NCBI GenBank assembly: GCA_016721865.1
Contig: JADKHF010000021.1
Span: forward strand, 1-45,799
Source of the DNA: Nitrosomonas sp.
GTDB taxonomy: Bacteria > Pseudomonadota > Gammaproteobacteria > Burkholderiales > Nitrosomonadaceae
Direction: 5' to 3'
Length of the DNA: 45,799 nt
Shown here: piece by piece, positions 34,871 to 44,962 of the stretch
Position numbering within the stretch: the stretch's first letter is position 1
Layout of the letters: each line of letters begins with the position of its first letter
Translations under genes and position numbers: made by a program
Notes under the pieces: generated by a model
What the model saw: the letters and a program-made list of their open reading frames with translations, nothing else
Told to the model about the DNA's origin: nothing
Databases searched by the model: none

Positions 34871-36801
34871 ATGGGAAATAGCATTCTAGACATTGGAGTT
34901 TCTGGTTTATTAACTGCACAGAGCCAGTTGCAAACAACAAGTCATAATATCAGCAATGCAGGTACGCCTGGCTATAAACGCCAACAAGTTATTCTTAGCT
35001 CAAATATACCCCAATCATCAGGCGCTGGATTTATTGGACGCGGTGTTCACTCATCGACAGTACAACGCATATACAATCAGTTTCTTGTTAGTCAATCATT
35101 GCAAATTCAAACCCAAAGCCAAGCATTGGATAGTAATTATGCATATATAAAACAGTTAGATAATATGTTGGGTGATTCTGCTTCTGGACTTTCACCAGCA
35201 TTGCAGAATTTTTCAGTGCTGTACAAGACGTGGCAAAGAATCCGTCTGTAATTCCGTCGCGGCAGGCTATGTTGAGTAATGCCGAAGCCCTTGTGGCTCG
35301 TTTCCAGAGTATGGATCAGCGCATGTCGCAAATTAGAGAGGGCGTCAATGCGCAAATTGCTAGTAGTGTTGATGAGATAAATTCTTTGGCTAGTCAGGTA
35401 GCAGAAATGAATCATCAGATACTGGTAATGGAAAGTTCGGTTGCCGGACAACCTGCTAATGATATGTTGGATCAACGGGATGAGCTGATTAATCAATTAA
35501 GTAAAATAATTAATACTGATACAGTAAGGCAAAGTGATGGTAGTGTGAATGTTTATGTTGGCAATGGTGAAGCTTTAGTTGTTGGTGCGCAAGCACTCTC
35601 GTTGCAAGCGATCAATTCGCCTAATGATCCGGGTAATTTAACGGTCGGTTTAGTTAGTCGAAATAATACAATTCAGATTCCCGAAAGGCAGATTACAGGG
35701 GGTACCTTAGGGGGTGTTCTGTCTTTCCGCAGTGTCACATTAGATAGTGCACAAAATGCATTAGGAAGAATTGCTATTACGCTAGCTCAAACCTTCAATG
35801 CGCAACATCAGTTAGGCATGGATCTGAATGGTGTTATGGGAGAAAACTTTTTTACTTTGCCATCTCCCAAAATAATTTCAGCATCAAGCAATAATCCTGC
35901 ATCTAGTATTGCAGCAGGCATAAGTGATTATAATGTTTTAACAACGAGCGATTATCAGGTTTCTTACGATGGAACAAACTATACGCTCACAAGATTATCT
36001 GATAATACTTCGGTAAGTACCCCGGTTGCGCCATCAGGAGCCTCGCCATTAACGCTTGATGGTATATCTGTTACCGCAGCAACCATTCTTCCTAATGAGA
36101 GATTTCGAATTCAACCAACCATTAATGGCGCAAAGGATATAGCGGTAAATATTACTGATACAACAAAAGTTGCTGCGGCGGGACCTAATCGTACCAATGC
36201 AGCAGTAACGAATACCGGTACCGGTAAGATCAGTGCAGGAACTGTAAATCCTTTGCCGCTTGATCCCAATCTTCAGCAAACACTAACTATCACATTCCAT
36301 ACGCCATATGATGGGCAATATGATGTAACTGGTATTGGCACTGGTTTGCCAGCTACAAATCAAAGTTATGCCGCGGGCGCAGATATCAGTTTCAATGGTT
36401 TTTCGTTCCAAATTGATGGTAATCCTGCTGCAGGCGATATCTTTACAATTGTCCCCAATAATGGCGGATCTGCTGATAACCGGAATGTGCTTTTGTTGGG
36501 TGTTCTGCAAACCAGAAATACCTTGGGAAATGGAACAGCATCATACCAATCTGCCTATGGACAGCTTGTAAGTCAGATTGGTAATAAGACGCGAGAATTA
36601 GAAGTAACCAGTAAAGCGCAAGCCAATTTGCTTGGCGCAAACTGAACAATCCATGCAATCAGTATCGGGCGTTAATCTGGACGAAGAAGCTGCCAATCTA
36701 ATACGTTTCAGCAGGCATTCCAGGCTTCAAGTAAGGTTATTGAAATAAGCAATACGTTGTTTGATTCAATTCTCCAGAATTGGGTAAGAAAAATTAGTTA
36801 A
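34871..36801 (+). pseudogene. flgK: Hook-filament junction protein FlgK (HAP1), two frameshifts
   Basis: FlgK joins hook and filament. N-terminus SILDIGVSGLLTAQSQLQTTSHNISNAGTPGYKRQ; a shift near 35215 leads to the long frame with MLSNAEALVARFQSMDQRM and DMLDQRDELINQLSK; a second shift near 36640 leads to SVSGVNLDEEAANLI, QQAFQASSKVI and the stop at 36799-36801. The span is about 643 codons. The variable part holds an about 60-residue module (DGQYDVTG ... DGNPAAGDIFTI) that is also present in FlgL here. Confidence 0.92.
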
Positions 36802-36812
36802 GAGGCAATATT

Positions 36813-38018
36813 ATGCGTGTTAGTACAAATACAATTTATGAAACCGGAACTAATTTAATGCTGCAACAGCAGGAAGCGTTAGTTAAAACGCAACAGCAAC
36901 TTTCTACCGGTAGACGCATCCTAGCTCCTTCAGATGATCCTATTGCTGCAGCGCAAGCATTGAATATTACACAATCAGCATCAATGAACAAGCAATTTTC
37001 TGTTAATCGTGCCAGTGCAAGCTCTTCGCTGAGATTAGAAGAAAATGTATTAAGTGAAGTGAAGAATTTACTTGATCGAGCTCAGGATCTGGCAATTAGT
37101 GCTGGGAATGCAGCACGTACTGATGCTGATAGAAAGGTTGTCGCTACAGAGTTACGTAGTCAATTAGAAACACTTGTCGGTCTCGCTAATTCTACCGATG
37201 AAAATGGGCAGTATCTGTTCTCAGGATACCAAGCAAGTACGAAGCCATTTGTTCTAACTGGATTAACTGTGCAATATTCGGAGATCAGGTCAAAGATTGA
37301 GCCAAGTGGGGCCAGCACGCCAGCTTGCTATCAGTGACTCAGGTACAGATATCTTTGAACGTATAAAGAACGGAAACGGTGTTTTTACAACAGCCGCTGA
37401 TTCACTAAACATTGGTACAGGCACCCTTGATAAGGGATCAGTAATTACTCCAGCCAGTCTTACAGGTGATAATTATGATATAACCTTTAGCGTTGCCGCT
37501 GGTATGACAACCTATGATATTGTAAATACAACGACAGGATTGCCAGTTTCATCAGCCAATCCATATGCAGGCAGCAGTACGATCGGTTTTGATGGAATTC
37601 AATTGAATATTAAAGGCAATCCTGAGAATGGGGATAAATTTACGGTATCTCCAAGCAGTAACCAAAGTATATTTAAAACAGTGAGTGATCTGATTACTGC
37701 ATTAGAAACACCATCTAGTGGTCAGCCAGGAGGTACTCGACTTGCAATAATTTTAAGTACAGCAATACAGAATATTAGTAATAGTATTGAAGCATGGCTT
37801 ACAAAACAATCATCTATTGGAGCCAGATGATTGAAATAGATACGTTGGAAAGCGTTGGTAGTGATCAAAATATTCAATTTGAAGATTTGCTTTCACAATT
37901 ACAAGATGTGGATATGGCAAAAGCAATTTCGGACTTTCAAAGACAACAGCTATACCTTCAAGCTGCACAGCAGTCCTATATTAAAATTTCTGGGTTATCG
38001 TTGTTTAATTACATTTAG
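36813..38018 (+). pseudogene. flgL: Hook-filament junction protein FlgL (HAP3), two frameshifts
   Basis: FlgL is the second junction protein. N-terminus RVSTNTIYETGTNLMLQQQEALVKTQQQLSTGRR with the flagellin-like N-domain; a shift near 37285 leads to VGPARQLAISDSG, then a module with YDITFSV ... IKGNPENGDKFTVSP as in FlgK; another shift near 37800 leads to the flagellin-like C-domain QDVDMAKAISDFQRQQLYLQAAQQSYIKISGLSLFNYI. It is the last gene of the plus-strand operon and converges with purD 22 nt later. Confidence 0.91.
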
Positions 38019-38040
38019 AGATACTCAGTTTTTCGTTACT

Positions 38041-39348
38041 CTATTTTTTACGCTGATAGTTTATTCCTTGATACCCGATATCATGACGAATCTGATAGTC
38101 ATCAAAGTTAATTTTTTCAATGAGTTTGTAGGCATTCTGTTGAGCAATTTTAATGTTCTCACCTAATGCTGTTGCGCATAATACACGTCCTCCGGCCGTC
38201 ATAATTTCCTTTCCATCTTTTCCTCCCGTAAGCGTTCCAGCATGAAAAATATGAAAATTATCGGTGTTTTCCTGGTCAATGCTAAGATCCTGTAAGCCTT
38301 GGATTACGTCATTCTTTCTCGGATTCTCCGGATAACCATGCGCTGCCATTACAACACCCAGAGCGGCGCGTCGATCCCATTCGATATCAACTTTATCCAG
38401 TGTTCCTTGAACAGCATGTTCAATTAATGTCAGAAGGTCACTTTTTAAACGCAGCATGATAGGCTGAGTTTCCGGATCCCCCATTCGACAATTAAATTCC
38501 AATACTTTTGCCTGATCTTCTGCAGTAATCATTAATCCCGCATAAAGAAAACCAGTATAGTTGATGCCTTCTTCTTTTAATCCGTTGATTACTGGATAGA
38601 TGATGTTGCGCATGATTCGCGCATGCAGGCTGGGTGATACAAAAGGTGTTGGCGAATATGCGCCCATCCCGCCAGTATTGGGACCCAGATCTCCATCATA
38701 TAGGCGTTTGTGATCCTGGCTGGTAGCTAAAGGAAGAATATGGCACCCATCTGTCATGACAATAAAACTGACCTCTATGCCGTGCAGAAATTCTTCAATA
38801 ATAATTTCATAACCTGCGCTGCCAAAATTTTTTTCAACCAGTATGTCGTTGACGGCAGAGTGTCCTTGTTCATTGGTTTGGGCAACCACGACACCTTTCC
38901 CCGCTGCTAGGCCATCGGCTTTAATTACCAGCGGAGCAGATTTCTGATCGATATACTCATGTGCCAGCACAGGATCTTTGAATTTTACATAGTCAGCTGC
39001 CGGGATATGGTGCCGTTGCATGAATTCCTTGGCGAAGGTCTTTGAAGTTTCAAGCTGAGCCGCTTGCTGGGTTGGACCAAATATTTTCAGGCCAACAGCT
39101 TGGAATGCATCCACGATACCCTCAGCCAGTGAGGTTTCTGGGCCTACTACCGTTATTGCAATTTGTTCTTGCTTTGCGAATTCAATTAATTCAGGAATAG
39201 ATGTGATCGAAATATTTTCAATTCCACGCTCTAATGCGGTACCCGCATTACCTGGCGCCACATATATTTTATGTACTCGCGGTGATAAACTCAGTTTCCA
39301 CGCCAATGCATGTTCTCTGCCGCCTCCGCCAATGACCAGTAACTTCAT
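38041..39348 (-). CDS. purD: Phosphoribosylamine-glycine ligase
   Basis: PurD makes GAR in purine synthesis, with ATP. From ATG 39348 it has 435 residues and is intact; the open frame extends 36 codons further but the family starts at MKLLVIGGGGREHALAWK. Marks: FGPTQQAAQLETSKTFAKEFM, the ATP-grasp SAPLVIKADGLAAGKGVVVA, HKRLYDGDLGPNTGGMGAYSP and FNCRMGDPETQPIMLRL. It lies 16 nt after purH, so the two are likely co-transcribed. Confidence 0.96.
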   Translation of the reverse strand: MKLLVIGGGGREHALAWKLSLSPRVHKIYVAPGNAGTALERGIENISITSIPELIEFAKQEQIAITVVGPETSLAEGIVDAFQAVGLKIFGPTQQAAQLETSKTFAKEFMQRHHIPAADYVKFKDPVLAHEYIDQKSAPLVIKADGLAAGKGVVVAQTNEQGHSAVNDILVEKNFGSAGYEIIIEEFLHGIEVSFIVMTDGCHILPLATSQDHKRLYDGDLGPNTGGMGAYSPTPFVSPSLHARIMRNIIYPVINGLKEEGINYTGFLYAGLMITAEDQAKVLEFNCRMGDPETQPIMLRLKSDLLTLIEHAVQGTLDKVDIEWDRRAALGVVMAAHGYPENPRKNDVIQGLQDLSIDQENTDNFHIFHAGTLTGGKDGKEIMTAGGRVLCATALGENIKIAQQNAYKLIEKINFDDYQIRHDIGYQGINYQRKK

Positions 39349-39364
39349 GATATATTGAGACTCT

Positions 39365-40925
39365 CTAATGTCTGAAATGGCGAATGCCAGTGAATGCCAT
39401 GGAAACGCCTTGCTCATCTGCAGCAGCAATAACTTCGTTATCACGGATACTGCCACCGGGTTGAATTATTGCCGTTGCGCCTGCTTGCACCACAACGTCT
39501 AATCCATCCCGGAAGGGGAAAAACGCATCCGATGCAACTACAGATCCCGCAAGCGTGAGGCCTGCTTGTTGCGCTTTTATAGAGGCGATACGTGCACTAT
39601 CAACACGACTCATTTGACCAGCACCGACACCGATGGTCTGACCATTGCTGCAGAATACAATGGCGTTAGATTTAACAAATTTTGCAACTCGCCATGCAAA
39701 AAAGTAAGTCTTCCAATTGTTGCGCTGTTGGTTTTATTTTGGTGACTATTTTAAGATCTGCAACTGTTATATTCAGAATGTCAGGTGTTTGTACAAGAAT
39801 GCCACCGCCGATACGTTTTAAATCATAGTGATGATGACCATTTTGTAATGGCAGAATCAATACACGGATGTTATTTTTTTGCAATAAAAGCTGTTGGGCT
39901 TCCTGCGTAATTTCCGGTGCAATAATGACTTCGACAAATTGCTTTAAAATAGCCTCAACAGTGTCTGCATTTATGATTCGATTAAATGCAATGATACCGC
40001 CAAAAGCAGAAGTTGGATCGGTTGCAAATGCAAGCTGGTAGGCGCGAAGCGTTGTTTCAGCAATGGCTACGCCACAAGGATTAGCGTGCTTAACAATCAC
40101 ACAGGCCGGGCTGTCAAAAGTTTTGACACATTCCCAGGCTGCATCGGTATCAGCGATGTTGTTATAGGATAATTCTTTACCTTGCAGTTGCTGATAATTC
40201 GCTAAGCTACCTGGAGTGATGGTTTCATCCCGATAGAAAGCAGCTTTCTGATGCGGATTTTCGCCATAACGTAAATGCTGTGCAATATTAAAATTCAGAT
40301 TAAGGGAATCTGGGAAATCCTTATGACGATAGTCAGTATCCAATGCAGTTAAATAGTTACTGATGGCGCTGTCATAAGCAGCTGTATGCGTGAATGCTTT
40401 TTTTGCTAACTCAAAACGGGTAGCCAAACTAATCGATCCTTGATTCGCTGCTAATTCTTCACAGAGCAATGAATAATCTTGTGGATCCGTGACAACAGCA
40501 ACTTTTGTGTAATTTTTGGCTGCCGCACGTACCATGGTAGGGCCGCCAATATCAATATTTTCAATAGCATCGTTCAGGCTACAATTTTGTTTTGCGATCG
40601 TTTGTCTGAAAGGATACAAATTGACGATGACTAGTTCGATATTCGGAATAGATGCTTTATCAAGCGCTTCCTGGTGAGCGGATAAATCATCACGCGCGAG
40701 TATGCCGGCATGAATTTTCGGGTGCAGTGTTTTGACCCGGCCATCGAGCATTTCCGGAAAACCAGTGTAGTCGCTGACTTCAGTAACGCTTATTTCCGCT
40801 TCAGATAATAATTTAGCAGTACCGCCTGTTGACAGAATAGTTATATCGTACTGAATCAGTTTTTTTGCTAAATCGATTATTCCGGTTTTATCTGAGACGC
40901 TGATGAGCGCGTGCTTAATAGTCAT
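39365..40925 (-). pseudogene. purH: Bifunctional AICAR transformylase/IMP cyclohydrolase, one frameshift
   Basis: PurH does the last two steps of IMP synthesis. The first 417 codons are intact: MGS-like cyclohydrolase (ISVSDKTGIIDLAKKL, STGGTAKLLSEA, DGRVKTLHPKIHAGILARDD) and most of the transformylase, with the catalytic KHANPCG. In a T6 run near 39688 (minus strand) one extra base shifts the frame; removing it gives FAWRVAKFVKSNAIVF and joins SRVDSARIASIKAQQAG to the stop at 39365. The total is about 520 codons, normal. A homopolymer error is the likely cause. Confidence 0.94.
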
Positions 40926-41768
40926 TTGATTTGGAATTGCTTCATTTTTTGACGTAGCGTATTTCGGTTTATTCCAAGTAACTCCGCTGCTTGGGTTTGA
41001 TTTCCTTTGGTATGTTGTATGGCAATTTCAATTAGATCGGTTGTCAGATAATGATCTATTTCACGGAATATCCATGGCCTGCCTTGTGCAGCACGGCCTA
41101 TCATAATTGCATCAGCTTTTGTATAAGCAAGAATATATTTAGCTTTTTCAGGAGTAGTGATATCGCCATTGGCAATAATGGGGATCTTGGCTGCGGCTTT
41201 AACAGCTGCTATCGTGTCATATTCGGCGTTGCCAGTATATGCGCAAGCTCTTGTGCGGCCGTGAATAGCGAGCGCCTGAATGCCTGAGTTTTCAGCAATA
41301 CGTGCTATGGATAATGCATTCTTATGTTGTTTGTCCCAGCCGGTGCGAATTTTTAAGTGTGACAGGTATTTCGACAGCCTTTACAACTGCCTCAAGAATC
41401 CTTTCCACTAATTTTTCATCTTGTAGTAGTGCAGATCCCGCCATTACATTGCATATTTTTTTTGCCGGGCAACCCATATTAATATCAATAATCTGGGCGC
41501 CATTTTCAACATTGTAACGTGCTGCAGCTGCTAGCATTTTTGGATCAGCGCCGGCAATCTGAACTGAGATTGGAGAAACCTCGCCTTCATGATTCGCTCG
41601 CCGTTGTGTTTTTGGCGAACCCCATAGTAATGAATTACTCGACACCATTTCAGAGACAGCCATGCCCGCCCCCATAATTTTGCATAACTGTCGAAATGGG
41701 CGATCGGTAACACCCGCCATCGGAGCGACAATCAGTTTGTTTTTTAGAATATGTGTGCCAATCTGCAT
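40922..41768 (-). pseudogene. dusB: tRNA-dihydrouridine synthase DusB, truncated and joined in frame to the Fis DNA-binding domain
   Basis: DusB reduces uridines in tRNA with FMN. The start LIVAPMAGVTDRPFRQLCK and INMGCPAKK with the catalytic Cys are intact; an extra A near 41333 shifts the frame, then IRTGWDKQHKNAL, AIHGRTRACAYTG and IGRAAQGRPWIFREI follow. Directly after FREIDHYLTT the frame continues as DLIEIAIQHTKGNQTQAAELLGINRNTLRQKMKQF, the helix-turn-helix end of Fis. About 80-90 residues of DusB and the first 40 or so of Fis are absent. dusB-fis is a normal pair, so this is a deletion fusing neighbours. The stop overlaps the purH start by 4 nt. Confidence 0.85.
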
Positions 41769-41905
41769 TTAGGAAGTGTCTATGGGCTGGTAGTTTATAG
41801 GTGATCTCAGTTTGCTGTTGAGTGGCGATTTATTACATAATTTTCATATTCCGAGAAAGTTAATTATAGCTTTTGTCAGACAGCTAGTGGAGGTTTGATT
41901 TGAAA

Positions 41906-43078
41906 TTATCCTCTGGCTCCAAATATCATACGACGGGCAACAAATCTTTTGAGGGGCGGGATACAGTTCAATGTACTTAACCCGGCTCCACAAGCGTGTT
42001 TGAGTATTTTATTTTCATTTGAAAAAAGCTTGATCAAAGAGTCCGTAAATATCCTGCCGGCATTGCTATCAATGAATCTTCTTTGACGGTAGCTTGATAA
42101 CATAGTCTGGGTGCCAATTTCCAGTGCGGTGCTTTGTGTATTGATAATCTCGCATGTTAATTCATAGGCGTCTCTTAAGCCCAAATTGAATCCCTGACCT
42201 GCGACGGGATGTAATGTTTGTGCTGCATTACCGATTAATGCAATTCTCTGGGTTGTGGTCGGTGTTGCGTACTTAAGCGCCAATGGAAATGCAGTTCTTT
42301 TTCCTGCATTAATAAATTTCCCAAGCCTGTCACCAAAATGCTGATGTAATCGAGTCAGAAAACCTGCATCATTCAGTGCGGTAATTTCTTTAACTGCTTC
42401 GGGGCTTACAGTCCACACTAAAGCGAAGTCGTCACCGTTTGGAAGCAATGCAACCGGCCCATCAATTGTGAAGCGTTCGTAAGCTATACCTGTTTGCTTT
42501 TTTTCTGCTTGAACATTTGCAACAATCGCCCATTGCTGATAATCATATGTTTGGTAATTGATATCAGGTATTTGCTTGGCCAACTGGCCACCATCGGCGA
42601 GAACAAGTAACTTGGCTGAAACCTTAGCTTCCTTTCCCTGATGATTGAAAATTACATAACCCGAGTTTTCATCGGTATCGAGTTGAGTAACTGTTGCCCC
42701 AGCAATATAATCAGATTTATTTTCAGTCAATCTCTTATGCATGGAGCAAAAAAGATCATGATAATTCACTACAAATCCTAATGCAGGGACGTCAGCATCA
42801 TCCGGTGTTAAAACAGTTTGACCGAAACTGCCACGACTGGAAATATGAATAGTAGTAATGGGAGTATTTTGTGTCAGTTCACCCCATACTCCTAAGCGAT
42901 GCAATATAAGACGACTTCCATGTGATAAAGCCAATGGGCGGGGGTCTTCGTCTTTTTCTGGTAAACCACGTGCTTCGAGTAGTAAATTTGAAACGCCGGT
43001 ATCGCGTAGAGCAAGTGCCAGAGCCATGCCTACCGGGCCACCACCAATGATAACGATGTCATAATGATCAGTGGTCAT
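41906..43078 (-). CDS. UbiH/UbiF-type FAD-dependent ubiquinone hydroxylase
   Basis: These flavoproteins hydroxylate the ubiquinone ring. From ATG 43078 it has 390 residues and is intact; an upstream open extension with hydrophobic residues lacks family similarity. Marks: FAD-binding DIVIIGGGPVGMALALAL, DPRPLALSHGSRLILHRLG, and the second FAD motif RIALIGNAAQTLHPVAGQGFNLGLRDA. Whether it is UbiH, UbiF or UbiI cannot be decided from sequence alone. It stands alone upstream of the dusB-purH-purD run. Confidence 0.9.
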   Translation of the reverse strand: MTTDHYDIVIIGGGPVGMALALALRDTGVSNLLLEARGLPEKDEDPRPLALSHGSRLILHRLGVWGELTQNTPITTIHISSRGSFGQTVLTPDDADVPALGFVVNYHDLFCSMHKRLTENKSDYIAGATVTQLDTDENSGYVIFNHQGKEAKVSAKLLVLADGGQLAKQIPDINYQTYDYQQWAIVANVQAEKKQTGIAYERFTIDGPVALLPNGDDFALVWTVSPEAVKEITALNDAGFLTRLHQHFGDRLGKFINAGKRTAFPLALKYATPTTTQRIALIGNAAQTLHPVAGQGFNLGLRDAYELTCEIINTQSTALEIGTQTMLSSYRQRRFIDSNAGRIFTDSLIKLFSNENKILKHACGAGLSTLNCIPPLKRFVARRMIFGARG

Positions 43079-43414
43079 ATTATTTATGCTTTGAATTGTT
43101 ACCGGGAAATAAAATTTAATCCATAAGCCAAATAAGATTATAGATTCAATAAGTTGATTGATACAAATCACATTTGGCAGTTCTTTGAAGCAGATTTCAT
43201 GAATGTATAAACAGCGCAAGAATAGCACACTGCTAATAGTCAGGGAATGCAGAAACCAGGATTGACTGGAATGATGCGCAGATCAAAAATGGCATCATTG
43301 TATAATCCTATTTCTAATCGAAGCATACTGATGATGCAGTAAGTTTAATTTGCAATGTTGTACAAATGATGATTTTTATGTTTTCCAGGAATACGTTGAT
43401 GGGAAGGAATTTGC
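43079..43414. other. Spacer between the UbiH-type gene and the ankyrin gene
   Basis: AT-rich divergent region. A minus-strand open extension of the UbiH frame reaches 43228 but lacks a good ribosome site. The promoters for both flanking genes should lie here; I could not single out a reliable -35/-10 pair. Confidence 0.4.
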
Positions 43415-44160
43415 ATGACAAGATTTTTAGAAATTAAATTGGCAGGATGGATCGTATACTTACTGATCTTTGCTTCTGCCAATGTCTGGTCAGAGAATAT
43501 TGATACTGAGTTGATTGGTGCTGCGGGCAAAGGTAATTTTACATTGGTAAAGAAGATATTGGATACCCATAAGATCGAACAGGAGGAATTGAATGCTGCT
43601 TTTCTGGTTGCTGTTAAAAGGAAATGCTGCGATTGTTGAACGCTTTTACAAGCAGGTGTAGATGTAAATTTAAGAGCAGATAATAGTTATACACCATTGA
43701 TGCAAGCTGCCCGCGATGGTCGGAACAGGTTGTCGAAGTTCTGCTAACAGCTGGGGCTGATGTCAATGCTGTTTCGGAAGAAAATGATACCGCTTTGATT
43801 TTGGCGGCTGAAAAAGACAGAAGAAAAGTGATTGCCTTATTGTTAGCGGCCAAAGCCAATGTCAATGCAAAAAGAAATGATGGCATGACAGCACTTTTAC
43901 TTGCAGCACAGGAAGGGCATCAGCAGACTATTCAAGTCTTGGTCAAGGCGAATGCCGAAGTCAATTATCAGTTGGAGAATGGCGCGACAGCATTAATGCT
44001 GGCAGTTCAGCATGGTCATCTGGGGGCAGTTCATTCGTTGATAGCGGCAAATGCCAATCTCAATGTTAAAGCAAGCAATGGCGTGACTCCGCTAATGCTG
44101 GCTGAACGTTATCGCTATCGGGAACTTATTGAATTGTTAAAGAAGTCCGGTGCCAAATAG
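43415..44160 (+). pseudogene. Exported ankyrin-repeat protein, frameshifted
   Basis: About 248 codons. A hydrophobic signal (LAGWIVYLLIFASANVWS) precedes IDTELIGAAGKGNFTLVKKIL, then about six ankyrin repeats with the pattern G.TALLLAAQEGHQQTIQVLVKA...VN. Indels near 43610, 43650 and 43725 break the first part; from 43795 the frame is intact to TPLMLAERYRYRELIELLKKSGAK. Ankyrin repeats bind proteins; here they would act in the periplasm. The partner is unknown. Confidence 0.85.
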
Positions 44161-44245
44161 CAAACATTAATACACAACTTCTAATCAAGTTGTTATAGTG
44201 CTCCGGCTTGATATTGTTAAACGAAGGAAATAAAGGAAATTATAA

Positions 44246-44921
44246 ATGAAACTTTTAGCTGTTCTATTACTAGCTGCTACAGCTTTATTACTTACTGGCT
44301 GCGGTGAAGAATCAAAAAGTGATAAATCAGAAATCAGCACATCACCAATACCTACGAATGAAGTAACCAAGCTGGGTGAAATTCCATCGTTCATAAGCGA
44401 AGGGTTGACCAATGAAGAAAAGGCAGAGTTAAAAGAACAAATTTTGCCTGCGGGGGTAGGAGATGTTAAAACGGCCGAAGAAAAATTTAAAGCTTTAATG
44501 GAAGATGCTAAAGCAGGAAACCCTGCTGCTCAGAATGGTTTGGGTGTTATGTATTATACCGGTGAGGCAGTTTCAAAAAATCCCGTCTGGCCAATTGTTG
44601 GATAATGACCCTGAAGTGGCAGCCGGGTGGTTCTTTCGTGCGGCGGAGCAAGGTTACGCGGATGCGCAGTTTAATCTGGGACTCATGTATGCAAATGGTG
44701 AAGGTGTTCCGCAGGATATTGCGCAGGCCGCTGATTTATTTAAGAAAGCTGCAGAACAAGGCCATGTGGATGCACAGAATAATTTAGGGGCTATGTACTT
44801 CACTGGAGAAGGGGTGGCAAGAGATGAGAAGAAAGCTGTTGAGTGGTTTGAAAAAGCGGCAGCTCAAGGTAATGAAGATGCTCGCGCAAACCTGGAAGCC
44901 ATAAAAGCATCAGGCAAATAA
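44246..44921 (+). pseudogene. Sel1-repeat lipoprotein, one frameshift
   Basis: The lipoprotein signal KLLAVLLLAATALLLTGCGEE has the lipobox LTGC, making the product an Lgt substrate. A linker (about 20-85) is followed by Sel1-like TPR repeats: AKAGNPAAQNGLGVMYYTGEAV, then after a shift near 44590 AAEQGYADAQFNLGLMYANGEGV, AAEQGHVDAQNNLGAMYFTGEGV and AAAQGNEDARANLE. One lost base restores about 225 residues. Ribosome site AAAGGAAA. It lies 85 nt after the ankyrin gene on the same strand and may be co-transcribed with it. Confidence 0.87.
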
Positions 44922-44962
44922 TCTGGCGCTTATGTTGGAATCCTCAGCACCCCTCAGATAAC

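Noticed and set aside
44174..44191. CAACTT/AAGTTG hairpin between the ankyrin and Sel1 genes
   Set aside because: Six weak pairs without a proper T tract; could be chance.
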